DNA of 64,000 bases from Streptomyces sp. Ag109_O5-1 (lineage in GTDB: Bacteria; Actinomycetota; Actinomycetes; Streptomycetales; Streptomycetaceae). This document shows positions 45,009-54,133 of this stretch, piece by piece. The notes beneath the pieces were generated by a model, which saw only the letters and a list, made by a program, of their open reading frames with translations, was not told where the DNA came from and ran no database searches. Each line of letters begins with the position of its first letter. The first letter of the stretch is position 1. The stretch is from assembly GCF_003814875.1 (NCBI RefSeq), contig NZ_RKQF01000001.1, forward strand, positions 9,920,001 through 9,984,000, given 5' to 3'. The translations under genes were made by a program, and so were the position numbers.

Positions 45009-46045
45009 GTGTCCGCGGTTGCTGCCCGTCGTGCTTCGGACCCGATCAGGATCGGGCGTTTCGGGGTAGTTGGGGTGCTGGGTGCGGGCGGGATGGGCGC
45101 GGTGTATGCCGCTGTGGGGGAGCGGGTCGAGCGGGCTGCGGTGAAGGCCGTGGATGCCGGGCAGGCGGCGGATGACCAGTTCCGGGCCCGGTTCCGGCAC
45201 GAGGTACAGGTGCTGCGGCGGGTTTCGGCCCGTGTCTGGTGCCGCTGCTGGACGCCGACCCGGAAGCGGAGATTCCCTGGCTGGCCACCGCTTTCCTACC
45301 CGGTCTGACGCTCGGCAATCACGTCGCGGCGCATGGGCCGCTGGCGGGATCCAGTTGCACCTGTTCGCTGCGGAGAAGGCCGGGGCGCTCGCGGCCGTGC
45401 ACGTCGTCGGGGTGGTCCACCGCGACCTGAAGCCCGCGAGCGTGATCCTGGCGCCGGACGGGCCCCGGGTGCTGGACTTCGGCATCGCTCAAGTCGCCGA
45501 CGGCACCGCGGTGACCCGCACCGGCATGCTGACCGGTACGCCGGGCTAGGTGAGCCCCGAGTACTACCGGGGCGGCACCGCCGGGCCGTCCGGGGACGTC
45601 TTCGCCTGGGGCGCGCTGCTCGCCTTCGCCGCTACCGGCCGCCACCCCTTCGACACCGGCAACGCCGAGGCCGTCGCCTTCCGCGTCCTGAACGCCGACC
45701 CGGACCTCGGCGGCGTCCCCGACGACCTGCTCAGCCTGGTGACGACGTGCCTGGCCAAGGAACCTGGCCGCCGGCCCTCATCCGCAGCCGTCGCGCAGCA
45801 GAGTGCCGAACTGCTCGGCGAGCAGGCGACCCAGGTCCTCGCCGATGTCCACGACCGGCCTACCGAAGTCCCGAACCTGATCGCCGAGCAGTGGCACCCC
45901 CCCGACCGTCGAAGACCCCGTCTGGCCCGCTCCAGCCCCGCGCCGTCCAGGCCGGCGGACCCGGATCGCTGCGGTGGCAGCCGCCGCATTCACCGTGGCC
46001 GCCGTCGGCACCTGGGTCGCACTGGCCCCGGACCACGGTGCCCAG
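45009..46045 (+). pseudogene. Ser/Thr protein kinase pseudogene
   Basis: Ordered kinase blocks lie in different frames: IGRFGVVGVLGAGGMGAVYA (P-loop), AVKAVD, then PWLATAFLPGLTLGNHVA, then VHRDLKPASVILAPDGPRVLDFGIAQVADG (catalytic and DFG loops), TAG in place of Trp in TPG-W-VSPEY, and a late membrane segment AAAAFTVAAVGTWVALAP. At least three frameshifts and one stop make it dead. Its 3' end is cut by an IS3 fragment. Confidence 0.85.
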
Positions 46046-46355
46046 GTCCAGCGACTTCGGTCGCTTCTTGCGCGCGTAGTACGCCGACTCCGACAGCCCC
46101 AGCACCCGGCAGGCGAACCTCGTTCGCCCGCCTCAACTCCGCGTTTACCCGGCGAAGTTGCCTCAGTTCTTCCTGCTCGGTGGTGGTCAGCCGGTCGTCG
46201 CGTTCACCGGTGTCCGCCTCGGCTTGGCGGACCCAGCCGCGCAGGGACTCCTTGTGGATGCCCAGGTCCTTCGCGACGTGCCCGATCGGATGACTGGTGG
46301 TGCGGACCTCGCGGACGGTTCGCTCGCGGAGCTCGTCCTGCTTCATGGACTCCAC
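46046..46355 (-). mobile_element. IS3-family fragment (orfA and start of orfB)
   Basis: Leftward, orfA reads VREVRTTSHPIGHVAKDLGI, HKESLRGWVRQAEADTG, then QLRRVNAELRRANEV. After a frame change the start of orfB appears as VLGLSESAYYARKKRPKS. The catalytic DDE domain is missing. It abuts the dead kinase gene. Confidence 0.85.
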
Positions 46356-46435
46356 GAAACGGGGTGCAGCTCACCGCAGGTGGGTTATTGGGGGCCGACA
46401 CCGGGGGAGCCGGGTTGGTGTGCCAAGCGGCGTGA

Positions 46436-47722
46436 TCAGCGCGCGTGGTTGAAGGTCAGCGGAGGGTTGGCGTTGCCGGCGAGGGTGTGGGCGAAGTCCG
46501 GCCACCAGGCACCGGCGGGCGGATCCTCGACGCCGCCGTACTCGGGGTCTCCCGGTCCGGCCGTGCCGCGGTGGCAGGTGCCGTCGGACTGGCCGATGGT
46601 CTTCACGTACAGGTACGCGTCGGCCAAGGGGGCGCCGGTTTGCGTCGTGGGGCGGTTGCCGACTCCGCGGCCCGGGGCGTTGCACCAGGGTTCGTCGTCG
46701 GTGTACTTGCCGGGCGGGGCGGTCCATGCACCCCGTCCGTTTCGGCTGGTGTCCAGGACGTAGTGGGTGAGCCGGTCGGTACGAGGTGTGCCGACGTTGC
46801 TGTCGTACCAGGCGTCGGTCCAGTGCCAGGTCGAAGGGTCGTCGAACTCGACCGCGTCGCCCGGGAGCCCGTCGTTGGGGGCAGCCGAGGAGTAGTACTG
46901 GCTGGCACACTGGTCGGCCCGCCCAGCGGGGTCAAGGGATTCCGTGGCGTACCAGACGCATTTGGACACCCATGTGCCATAGCGGTTGAGCTGGTCGGTC
47001 GGCTGGTAGTTCGAGATGTTGAGGGCGAATCCCTGCGCCTGCCGCAGGCCCGCGTCGATCAGCCGGCCGGTGATCTCACCGACGGGCTGCCACTTGCTGT
47101 TGCCGGCGTCCAGGTAGACGGAGGTCGCAGGGTCGGCTTCCAGGGTGCCGACGGCCGATCTGACCTCGGCGATACGGGCGGTGGTGAGCGAACCTGTCGG
47201 GTCGGTGTCCGGGCCGCAGTCCTTGGGGAGCAGCGCGAGTGAGTCCGGTTCGACGATGACGACGGCCTTGTAGGTGCCGATGGCTCTGGCGACAGCCTTC
47301 ACCCAGGCGTCGTAGGCGGCCGAGTCGGCCGCGCCGCCGGCCGAATAGGAGCCGCAGTCCCGGCCAGGAACGTCGTACAGGACCAGCAGTGGGACGGAGC
47401 GGGTCGCCTTCGCGGCCTGGACTATGCCTCGGACGCGATCGCCGACTTGCTGGGGGGTTCCGTCGGTCAGCCAGACCGCCTCGGGCCAGCTGGCGAGTTC
47501 GGCCATGTTGCGCGCGTCGGCCAGATGGCCGGCCCGCAGGTCGGAGAGGGCCTGGTGAGCGGCTTCGCTGTGTGGATCGACGTAGAAGCGTGTACCGCTG
47601 CCCAGTGTTCGGCTCGGTGCTGGTCCGGGGGTGGCTTGTGCGCCGGGGGTGAGGCCTGTCACCACGAGAGCCGCCGCACAGGCCGCGAGGGCCAGCCGGC
47701 GGAGCGCTCTGCCATTCATCAT
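46436..47722 (-). CDS. Secreted GH6 cellulase (endoglucanase/cellobiohydrolase)
   Basis: This 428-residue family-6 glycoside hydrolase acts on beta-1,4-glucan outside the cell. A Sec signal (RRLALAACAAALVVTGLTPGAQA) is followed by the catalytic domain: LVLYDVPGRDCGSYSAGG, VVIVEPDSLALLPKDCG, VYLDAGNSKW, FALNISNYQ. There is no cellulose-binding module. Start ATG 47722 has GGGAG upstream. A LacI-type operator, TGGGAGCGCTTCCA, is about 100 bp upstream, matching that of the divergent GH16 gene. Confidence 0.93.
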   Translation of the reverse strand: MMNGRALRRLALAACAAALVVTGLTPGAQATPGPAPSRTLGSGTRFYVDPHSEAAHQALSDLRAGHLADARNMAELASWPEAVWLTDGTPQQVGDRVRGIVQAAKATRSVPLLVLYDVPGRDCGSYSAGGAADSAAYDAWVKAVARAIGTYKAVVIVEPDSLALLPKDCGPDTDPTGSLTTARIAEVRSAVGTLEADPATSVYLDAGNSKWQPVGEITGRLIDAGLRQAQGFALNISNYQPTDQLNRYGTWVSKCVWYATESLDPAGRADQCASQYYSSAAPNDGLPGDAVEFDDPSTWHWTDAWYDSNVGTPRTDRLTHYVLDTSRNGRGAWTAPPGKYTDDEPWCNAPGRGVGNRPTTQTGAPLADAYLYVKTIGQSDGTCHRGTAGPGDPEYGGVEDPPAGAWWPDFAHTLAGNANPPLTFNHAR

Positions 47723-47821
47723 GGGGTGGAGTCTCCCTTTCAGTACGTAGGTGTGGGTGAGCCGGGCGACTGCACCGACGGAGCCTCGAATCTCACGGCT
47801 CTCCGCCATGCGGCGCACGGT

Positions 47822-47835
47822 TGGGAGCGCTTCCA
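47822..47835. promoter_or_regulatory. LacI-type operator TGGGAGCGCTTCCA
   Basis: A 14-bp near-perfect palindrome about 100 bp before the GH6 gene. It resembles the CebR box known from Streptomyces cellulose genes (TGGGAGCGCTCCCA). Confidence 0.85.
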
Positions 47836-48118
47836 GGTTGGTGATGATTGAGCGCACGAGAGCCCGTGTCAAGACTGAAGTGGATGATGTATACGGCTGC
47901 ATGAGGAACGAAGGCGTGCGGTCGCGTCGTCTCACCTTTGCATTCACGCGCTGAACTCGGTGACCCGCAACGTCCGGCTCGGCACTGCCTTCAGTTCAAT
48001 CGAGCTCGCTCAACGAAGCGATCGACCCGTTCTCGTTCAACAGTTGAAGTCGAAGCTATTGACAGGAAGTTACGGCGCTGTCATGTTCACCGTCATCGGA
48101 GCGAAGTGCCACCTTTGC

Positions 48119-48132
48119 TGGAAGCGCTTCCA
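48119..48132. promoter_or_regulatory. LacI-type operator TGGAAGCGCTTCCA
   Basis: A 14-bp perfect palindrome 33 bp before the GH16 start, in position to block transcription. It is the same family as the boxes at 47822 and 50005. Confidence 0.88.
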
Positions 48133-48165
48133 AAATGCATCCACGGCCGAGCAACGGAGCTCACC

Positions 48166-48894
48166 ATGCCAGCTGGTTTCTTCACGTCGGTTCGCAGCGC
48201 GGTCACGTTGGTGACGGCGTGCCTGCTGCTGCCCTTCTCCGCTCACCCGGCGCATGCCAGTTCCTGGGGGAGTCCCCAGACCGTCAACTCGTGGAATGTC
48301 ATCAACGGGAGGTGGACCGCCAACAACGAGCTGGAGACGTACACGCCGAACTGCGTCTGGTACGACGGCGGCACCCTGATGATCAAGACATACAAGGCCG
48401 CCGACGGGACGTACTACTCGGGTCGCGTGGAGTCGAAGGCGCTCTACGGCTACGGCACCTACAGCTTCACCGCGAACATGCCCGACGGACGCGGGCTGCT
48501 CCCGGCGGTGTGGGCGGCCTACCTGAACCCGTGGCTGCCCGAGTTCGACGCCGCCGAGATCGTCGGCCAGAACAACCACACCGTGTACCAGACACTTCAC
48601 GACCAGAACAACGGGCAGACTCAGTACTCGAAGAACAACTCCTCGGGGTGGACGAACGCGTTCCACACGTATTCGTTCACGTGGTGGCCCGACCACGTCG
48701 ACTTCGCGGTGGACGGCACCATCACGGGCTCGAAGCCCTACACCACGCCGGCCGGCACCGGCATGCACTTCATCGTCGACACGGCGGTGGGAGGCGACTG
48801 GCCAGGCAATCCGGACAACTCGACCTGGGCAACGGCGGACGGCGCCCGCTACCTGAAGGTCTCCTCGATCACGTACACGCCGTACTACCCGTGA
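48166..48894 (+). CDS. Secreted GH16 glycoside hydrolase (beta-glucanase)
   Basis: The product is 242 residues. A Sec signal ends near AHPAHAS; the mature enzyme is a jelly roll with EFDAAE as the E-x-D-x-x-E catalytic motif and WPDHVDFAVDG typical of family 16. It likely cuts beta-1,3/1,3-1,4-glucan. Together with the divergent GH6 cellulase and the convergent LacI regulator it forms a glucan-utilisation unit with matching operators. Confidence 0.9.
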   Translation: MPAGFFTSVRSAVTLVTACLLLPFSAHPAHASSWGSPQTVNSWNVINGRWTANNELETYTPNCVWYDGGTLMIKTYKAADGTYYSGRVESKALYGYGTYSFTANMPDGRGLLPAVWAAYLNPWLPEFDAAEIVGQNNHTVYQTLHDQNNGQTQYSKNNSSGWTNAFHTYSFTWWPDHVDFAVDGTITGSKPYTTPAGTGMHFIVDTAVGGDWPGNPDNSTWATADGARYLKVSSITYTPYYP

Positions 48895-48900
48895 CCTGAC

Positions 48901-48928
48901 CGGCGGCCATCCTCCGGGATGGCCGCCG
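48901..48928. terminator. Bidirectional terminator
   Basis: A perfect 11-bp stem (CGGCGGCCATC/GATGGCCGCCG) with a 6-base loop lies between the convergent GH16 and lacI-type genes. Confidence 0.85.
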
Positions 48929-48962
48929 CCCGTGCGGGATCCCGCGAGGGTGGTCCGCACGG

Positions 48963-49976
48963 TCAGGCGCTGGAACGCACCACCAGATGAGACGGCAGCA
49001 GCAGGGGAGTGGGGTCTGCGCCCTCGATGACACCGACCAGCATGCGGGCCATCTCCCGCCCCAGGGCACGGATCGGCTGGTGAACGGTGGTCAGCGGCGG
49101 GTGTGCGATCTGCGCCACAGGGAGATCGTCGAAGCCCACGACGGCGACGTCGTGCGGAACCGAGCGGCCGCCTGCGCGCAGTGCACGCAGGGCCCCCGCC
49201 GCCATGTTGTCGTTCGCCGCGAACACTCCGTCCACGGCGGGATGTCTCTCGAGCAGCCTGGCCATGGCCAAGGCCCCGCTGGGCTCGTTGAAGTCCCCGG
49301 TCTCGGGGGCGTGCGGCCTCCTCCCGGCGAGCAGCAGCGCTTCCCGGTACCCCTGGTAGCGTGCACGGCCCACCTCCGTGTCCAAAGGCCCGCAGATGGT
49401 GGCGATGTCGGTGCGTCCGCCGGCGAGCAGATGCTCGGTAGCGCGCCGTGCGCCGGCGACGTTGTCTATGTCCACGTACCAGCGCGGGTCGGCGCCTCCG
49501 GGGCGTCCGCCGAAGACGACCGGCAGCTCCGTCTCCGCTGCCAGGTGTGCCAGGGGGTCGTCGGCGTGCAGCGCCATCATCATCACGCCGTCCACGCCTC
49601 GGGACCGCAGCAGGTCCCCGACCCGCTTTCGGGCCCGGTCGGAGGCGGCCAGGCAGAGCATGAGATGCAGGTCGGCCTCTTCGAGGACACTGGAGACTCC
49701 GGCGATGACCTGTCCGAAGAAGGGGTCCGCGAGCACTGAGGGATCGTGCTGCGAGATGACGAGAGCCGCTGCTCCCGCCTGGCGCGTGGCCAGCGCCCGG
49801 GCCTTGGGGTTCGGCACGTATCCAAGTTCCCGTACGGCCCGCTCTACCGCCTCGCGTTTGGCGCGGCTGACATGCGGAGCGTTGTTGAGTGCCCGGGACG
49901 CGACGGAGCGGGAGACCTCGGCGAGCGCGGCCACCTCGTCGAGCGTCGGCCGTCCCGACCGTGAGACCTCATTCAT
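48963..49976 (-). CDS. LacI-family repressor (CebR-like)
   Basis: The ATG at 49976 (MNEVSRSGRPTLDEV) has AAGGGG upstream and leaves the operator at 50005 in the promoter; 337 residues. PTLDEVAALAEVSRSVASRALNNAPHVS is the LacI helix-turn-helix with hinge, then a sugar-binding domain (FFGQVIAGV, VDGVFAANDNMAAGAL, VAVVGFDDLPVA). It likely senses a glucan oligosaccharide and represses GH6, GH16 and itself. No sugar ABC transporter is adjacent. Confidence 0.92.
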   Translation of the reverse strand: MNEVSRSGRPTLDEVAALAEVSRSVASRALNNAPHVSRAKREAVERAVRELGYVPNPKARALATRQAGAAALVISQHDPSVLADPFFGQVIAGVSSVLEEADLHLMLCLAASDRARKRVGDLLRSRGVDGVMMMALHADDPLAHLAAETELPVVFGGRPGGADPRWYVDIDNVAGARRATEHLLAGGRTDIATICGPLDTEVGRARYQGYREALLLAGRRPHAPETGDFNEPSGALAMARLLERHPAVDGVFAANDNMAAGALRALRAGGRSVPHDVAVVGFDDLPVAQIAHPPLTTVHQPIRALGREMARMLVGVIEGADPTPLLLPSHLVVRSSA

Positions 49977-50004
49977 CACGTGCCCCTTCATGTCACCGCG
50001 TACG

Positions 50005-50018
50005 TGGAAGCCCTTCCA
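50005..50018. promoter_or_regulatory. LacI-type operator TGGAAGCCCTTCCA
   Basis: The site is palindromic except for the central two bases and lies 29 bp before the lacI-type gene, which implies autoregulation. Confidence 0.8.
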
Positions 50019-50480
50019 TTCTTGTCTGCTCCGTCCTCCGACGCTTCTCTGCATGCATGGTCTCTACGCTACGAGGGGGTGCGCCACGAGGCGTTGTGAT
50101 CCGCGTGCGGGTGTCAGACCCGCACCGTCGTTCCGTCGCAGCGGGACGGCAGAAGCAGGGGGTAGCTGGGTCCGGCGAGTCGGCCGGGTCTGGTGCAGAG
50201 CAGCCCCGACAACGACGGGACGCCCCGGAACTACCGGACGGTGCGGGTCCGGCAAGCGAGACGGGAAGGTGGACGCGAGGAACCAGCGGTGTAAGGGCGA
50301 CCGGCAGTAGGCCCTGGAGAGCTGAGTGGCAGCGCGTCAGTCAAGGTGATGTACCCGAGGGCTGAACCGGGGGTTTGGTCCGTGACTGGTCCGGAAGCAC
50401 TGGTCAGGATGGGTGCAGTCGTGGGAGGAATTGGGAGTTAGTACGCAAGCCGGGCCCGGTCGAGAGCGGGTTGCACGAAG
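50019..50480. other. Gene-free stretch with RNA-like features
   Basis: No protein gene is evident in about 460 bp. A perfect 8-bp hairpin GTGCGGGT-GTCAG-ACCCGCAC lies at 50105-50125. The segment to 50480 is rich in GNRA-like and GAACC motifs. It may be a structured RNA ending in the hairpin at 50481, but this is uncertain. Confidence 0.4.
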
Positions 50481-50514
50481 GGCGCCTGACGGGTGAAAAC
50501 CCAGGTCAGGCGCC
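50481..50514 (+). ncRNA. 34-nt hairpin with GAAA loop and 3' bulge
   Basis: GGCGCCTGAC pairs with GTCAGGCGCC. Inside, GGGT-GAAA-ACCC forms a second helix, and AG is bulged on the 3' side. The total length, GAAA loop and 3' two-base bulge resemble group II intron domain V, and CGC occurs where IIC introns carry the catalytic triad. The simple alternative is a terminator for the leftward aldehyde dehydrogenase ending at 50528. Confidence 0.4.
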
Positions 50515-50527
50515 TTTCCCCGTGCCT

Positions 50528-52051
50528 CTAGAAGAAGCCGAGCTTCTTCGGCGAGTATGACACCAGCAGATTCTTCGTCTGCTGGTAGTGCTCCAGCATC
50601 ATCTTGTGGGTCTCGCGGCCGATCCCGGACTGCTTGTAGCCGCCGAACGCCGCGTGTGCCGGGTACGCGTGGTAGCAGTTGGTCCACACCCGGCCCGCCT
50701 GGATGGCGCGGCCCGCGCGGTACGCGGTGTTGATGTCACGGGTCCAGACCCCCGCGCCTAGGCCGTACAGGGTGTCGTTGGCGATCTTGATCGCGTCGTC
50801 GAAGTCGTCGAAGGACGTCACCGACACGACCGGGCCGAAGATCTCCTCCTGGAAGATCCGCATGCGGTTGCCGCCCTCGAAGATGGTCGGCTGGACGTAA
50901 TAGCCGCCCTTCAACTCTCCGTCGTACTCGATGCGTTCGCCGCCGGTGAGGACCTTCGCGCCCTCCTGCCGGCCGATGTCCAGGTAGGAGAGGATCTTCT
51001 CCAGCTGGTCGTTGGAGGCCTGCGCGCCGATCATCGTCTCGGTGTCGAGGGGGTGGCCGGGCTTGATGAGGCGGGTACGGGCGACCGCCGCCTCCATGAA
51101 CTCGGCGTAGTGGCCGCGCTGCACGAGGGCCCGGGACGGGCAGGTGCAGACCTCGCCCTGGTTGAGCGCGAACATCGTGAAGCCTTCGAGGGCCTTGTCG
51201 CGGAAGTCGTCGTCGTGCGCCCAGACGTCGTCGAAGAAGATGTTCGGGGACTTGCCGCCCAGTTCGAGCGTGACCGGCTTGATGTTCTCCGAGGCGTACT
51301 GCATGATCAGCCGCCCCGTGGTGGTCTCGCCGGTGAAGGCGACCTTCGCCACCCGCGGGCTGGACGCGAGCGGCTTGCCCGCCTCCACGCCGAACCCGTT
51401 GACGATGTTCACCACGCCCGGCGGCAACAGGTCCGCGATCAGGCTCATCCAGTAGTGGATGGAGGCCGGGGTCTGCTCGGCGGGCTTGATGACGACCGCG
51501 TTGCCGGCGGCGAGGGCCGGCGCGAGCTTCCAAGTCGCCATCAGGATGGGGAAGTTCCACGGGATGATCTGCGCCACGACCCCGAGCGGCTCGTGGAAGT
51601 GGTACGCCACCGTGTCGTCGTCGACCTCGCCCAGCGAACCCTCCTGCGCGCGGATCGCCCCCGCGAAGTAACGGAAGTGGTCGATCGCCAGAGGGATGTC
51701 GGCGGCCAGCGTTTCGCGCACCGGCTTGCCGTTCTCCCAGCTCTCGGCGACCGCGAGCTGTTCGAGGTGGGCCTCCATCCGGTCGGCGATCTTGAGGAGG
51801 ATGTCGGAGCGTTCCGTCACCGACGTACGGCCCCAGCCCGGCGCGGCCGCGTGCGCCGCGTCCAGCGCCCGCTCCACGTCCTCGGCGGTGCCCCGTGCGA
51901 CCTCGGTGAACGGCTGCCCGTTCACCGGCGACGGGTTCTCGAAGTACTGCCCCTGGGCCGGCGGCACGTACTCGCCGCCGATGAAGTGGTCGTAGCGCGC
52001 CTGGTAGGAGACGATCGCGCCCTCGGTGCCGGGCGCCGCGTAACGGGTCAT
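50528..52051 (-). CDS. NAD-dependent aldehyde dehydrogenase (ExaC/acetaldehyde type)
   Basis: This 507-residue ALDH has PWNFPILMATWKLAPAL (cofactor), LELGGKSPNIFF (general-base Glu) and ALNQGEVCTCPSRALV (nucleophilic Cys). The ending YQQTKNLLVSYSPKKLGFF is typical of ExaC-like enzymes oxidising acetaldehyde and other short aldehydes. GGAGG precedes the ATG. A GAF-domain regulator lies upstream on the same strand. Its C-terminal codons recur as a scar at 2-70. Confidence 0.94.
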   Translation of the reverse strand: MTRYAAPGTEGAIVSYQARYDHFIGGEYVPPAQGQYFENPSPVNGQPFTEVARGTAEDVERALDAAHAAAPGWGRTSVTERSDILLKIADRMEAHLEQLAVAESWENGKPVRETLAADIPLAIDHFRYFAGAIRAQEGSLGEVDDDTVAYHFHEPLGVVAQIIPWNFPILMATWKLAPALAAGNAVVIKPAEQTPASIHYWMSLIADLLPPGVVNIVNGFGVEAGKPLASSPRVAKVAFTGETTTGRLIMQYASENIKPVTLELGGKSPNIFFDDVWAHDDDFRDKALEGFTMFALNQGEVCTCPSRALVQRGHYAEFMEAAVARTRLIKPGHPLDTETMIGAQASNDQLEKILSYLDIGRQEGAKVLTGGERIEYDGELKGGYYVQPTIFEGGNRMRIFQEEIFGPVVSVTSFDDFDDAIKIANDTLYGLGAGVWTRDINTAYRAGRAIQAGRVWTNCYHAYPAHAAFGGYKQSGIGRETHKMMLEHYQQTKNLLVSYSPKKLGFF

Positions 52052-52147
52052 GGTGGCCTGCCTCCTTGCAGATGCGCTGCCCGCCGTTGGGCAGCTCTCG
52101 GCGCGGAGGGTAGCGACGCGGACGTTGCGCCCACGTTGCGCCGCAGG

Positions 52148-53404
52148 TCAGCGTCCGGGTGCCGCCAGCTCGGACTCCAGCGCGGCCAACCGGCTCCGTA
52201 CGACCGCCGTCGGCCGTACCGCCGCGAGCGCCCGCCACACCTCGACGTCGTCCTCGCCCCAGGCGGCGTGCGCCCACCGAGCCAGAAGATCGGGGTCCTG
52301 GCACGCGATCAGCGCGGCCCGCAGCCCGTCCGCCAGCCTCTGCCTGAGCCGTACGACCGCGGGCGCCTGCGAGCCCGGCAGCAGGGGCCCGGTGTACGCC
52401 CCCACGGCCGCCGTCACCGCCCCGGCCTCCAGCCGTCGCTCCACCACGGCCGCGTCCGACTCCACGGGAGCGGTCAGCCGGTACGGCCGGGAGGCCAGCA
52501 ACCCCGGGCCCAGCAGCCGCCGCAGCCGGGCCAGTTCGGCCCTCAGCGTCACCGGGGTCACCGACTCGTCCTCGTACAGCGCACACAGCAGCTCGTCGCC
52601 GGTCAGCCCCTCCGGGTGCCGGGACAGCAGCACCAGCAGCTCGCTGTGCCGGCGGCCGAGCCTGATCCGGCGGCCGTCCAGCCGGAGCTCGGCCTCGTCA
52701 CGGCCGAGCGCCGTCAGCGCGGGCGCCTCGTCGGCCGGCGTCGGCGGATCGAGCAGCGCCAACTGCGACTCGGCGGCCCGTGCCACCGCCTGGACGAAGC
52801 CCAGGCTGTGCGGATGCGCCAGCCGGTCGCCGCCGGTGATGTCCACCGCTCCCAGCACCCGCCCGGTCCACGGATCGTGCACCGGCGCCGCCGCGCACGT
52901 CCACGGCTGCACCCGGCGGACGAAGTGCTCCGCCGCGAACACCTGCACCGGCCGGTCCACCGCTACCGCGGTCCCCGGGGCGTTCGTCCCCACGGCCGCC
53001 TCCGACCAGCGTGCGCCCGGCACGAAGTTCATACCGTCCGCCCGTCGCCGGGTCGCCGGATGACCCTCGACCCACAGCAGCCTGCCGTCCGCGTCGCACA
53101 CCGCCAGCAGATGCTCGCCGTCCGCCGCGAACGTGCCCAGCAGCTCCCGGAACAGCGGCATCACCCTGGCCAGCGGATGCTCGGCCCGGTAGGCCCCGAG
53201 ATCGCCGTCCGTCAGCTCCACCCGCGCCGCGGCGTCCGGTCCCACCCCGGCCCGCGCCGAGCGCCGCCACGACTCGGCCACCACCGACCGCACCGGGCGC
53301 GGCACGGTGCCCACGGTGGTGAACGTCTCGTGCGCCCGGCGCAGTGCCCGGACGCGTTCGGCAGGGTCGGCCCCCGGCTCCAGGGCCACCCATGGATCGG
53401 TCAA
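52148..53404 (-). CDS. GAF-domain transcriptional regulator (AcoR-like without AAA domain)
   Basis: A TTG start at 53404 is chosen because GGGAGG lies five bases upstream; 418 residues. The N-terminal part (SWRRSARAGV, LAVCDADGRLLWVEGHP, WSEAAVGTNAPGTAVAV) is the GAF sensor seen in acetoin/alcohol regulators. The C-terminal region (LTGDELLCALYEDESVTPVTLRAELARLRRLLG) looks like a winged helix. It lies 96 bp upstream of ALDH on the same strand and probably activates it. Confidence 0.85.
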   Translation of the reverse strand: MTDPWVALEPGADPAERVRALRRAHETFTTVGTVPRPVRSVVAESWRRSARAGVGPDAAARVELTDGDLGAYRAEHPLARVMPLFRELLGTFAADGEHLLAVCDADGRLLWVEGHPATRRRADGMNFVPGARWSEAAVGTNAPGTAVAVDRPVQVFAAEHFVRRVQPWTCAAAPVHDPWTGRVLGAVDITGGDRLAHPHSLGFVQAVARAAESQLALLDPPTPADEAPALTALGRDEAELRLDGRRIRLGRRHSELLVLLSRHPEGLTGDELLCALYEDESVTPVTLRAELARLRRLLGPGLLASRPYRLTAPVESDAAVVERRLEAGAVTAAVGAYTGPLLPGSQAPAVVRLRQRLADGLRAALIACQDPDLLARWAHAAWGEDDVEVWRALAAVRPTAVVRSRLAALESELAAPGR

Positions 53405-53480
53405 CTCGGCCTCCCGACGGCAATGCGACTGGGGACATCGTCACTCGGGGTGTTCGCATCGACAACCGTTTCGACCGCCC

Positions 53481-54086
53481 TCAGTCCGAGGACAGGCTCA
53501 CCAGTCTCATGTAGCGGACCCAGTCCCAGTGCTTTCCCGGATCGGTGTGATCGGTCCCCGGCACCTCCACATGGCCGATGATGTGCCGGCGGTCCTTCGG
53601 GATGCCGTATCTGTCGCAGATCGACGCCGTCAGCCGCGCCGACTCCGTGTACATCGTCTCGGTGAAGTACTCCGGCTTGTCCACCCACCCCTCGTGCTCG
53701 ATGCCGACGCTGCGCGTGTTGTAGTCCCAGCTCCCCGCGTGCCAGGCGACATCGGACTCCCGGACGCACTGCGCGACATGGCCGTCGGCCGAGCGGACCA
53801 GATAGTGCGCGGACACCCGCGCCTTCGGGTTCTGGAAGGTGGACAGCGTGCCGGCGTACGACTGCTGTGTGACATGGATGATCACCCGGTCGATCGCGTA
53901 CTGGTCCGGGCGCTGGGCGGGCGTGCGGTTCTCGCCGCTCGCCGCCTGCCATTCGGCCGACGGATAGTCGACGACTCCGGTCTGCGCGCCCGCGCGGCCC
54001 GCGGGGAGCAGCGAGTACGGGACGGCGGCGAGAGCTGCGCCCATCAGGAGCCGTCGCCTGCTGGGGAGCGGTCGTGCCCGGTCCAT
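53481..54086 (-). CDS. Secreted N-acetylmuramoyl-L-alanine amidase (Amidase_2/PGRP fold)
   Basis: The product is 201 residues. A Tat-type signal (PSRRRLLMGAALAAVPYSLL) precedes the zinc-amidase domain: VIIHVTQQS gives the first ligand His, VGIEHEGW and HTDPGKHWDW the remaining ligand/active residues. It cleaves the amide between muramic acid and the stem peptide outside the cell. It is the last gene after an acetamidase gene, with a 47-bp gap. Confidence 0.9.
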   Translation of the reverse strand: MDRARPLPSRRRLLMGAALAAVPYSLLPAGRAGAQTGVVDYPSAEWQAASGENRTPAQRPDQYAIDRVIIHVTQQSYAGTLSTFQNPKARVSAHYLVRSADGHVAQCVRESDVAWHAGSWDYNTRSVGIEHEGWVDKPEYFTETMYTESARLTASICDRYGIPKDRRHIIGHVEVPGTDHTDPGKHWDWVRYMRLVSLSSD

Positions 54087-54133
54087 GGATGGGATGCCTT
54101 TCGCGAGCGTGATCGGTGCACGGGGAAGCGCGG

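Larger units (their letters stand above)
47723..48165. other. Divergent promoter region of the two polysaccharidase genes
   Basis: This is a 443-bp region with one LacI-type box near each gene (47822 and 48119). No small gene is evident. Confidence 0.6.

Noticed and set aside
51053..53581. 842-codon open frame antisense to aldehyde dehydrogenase and its regulator
   Set aside because: No recognisable domain. Both genes on the other strand are full length with good start signals.
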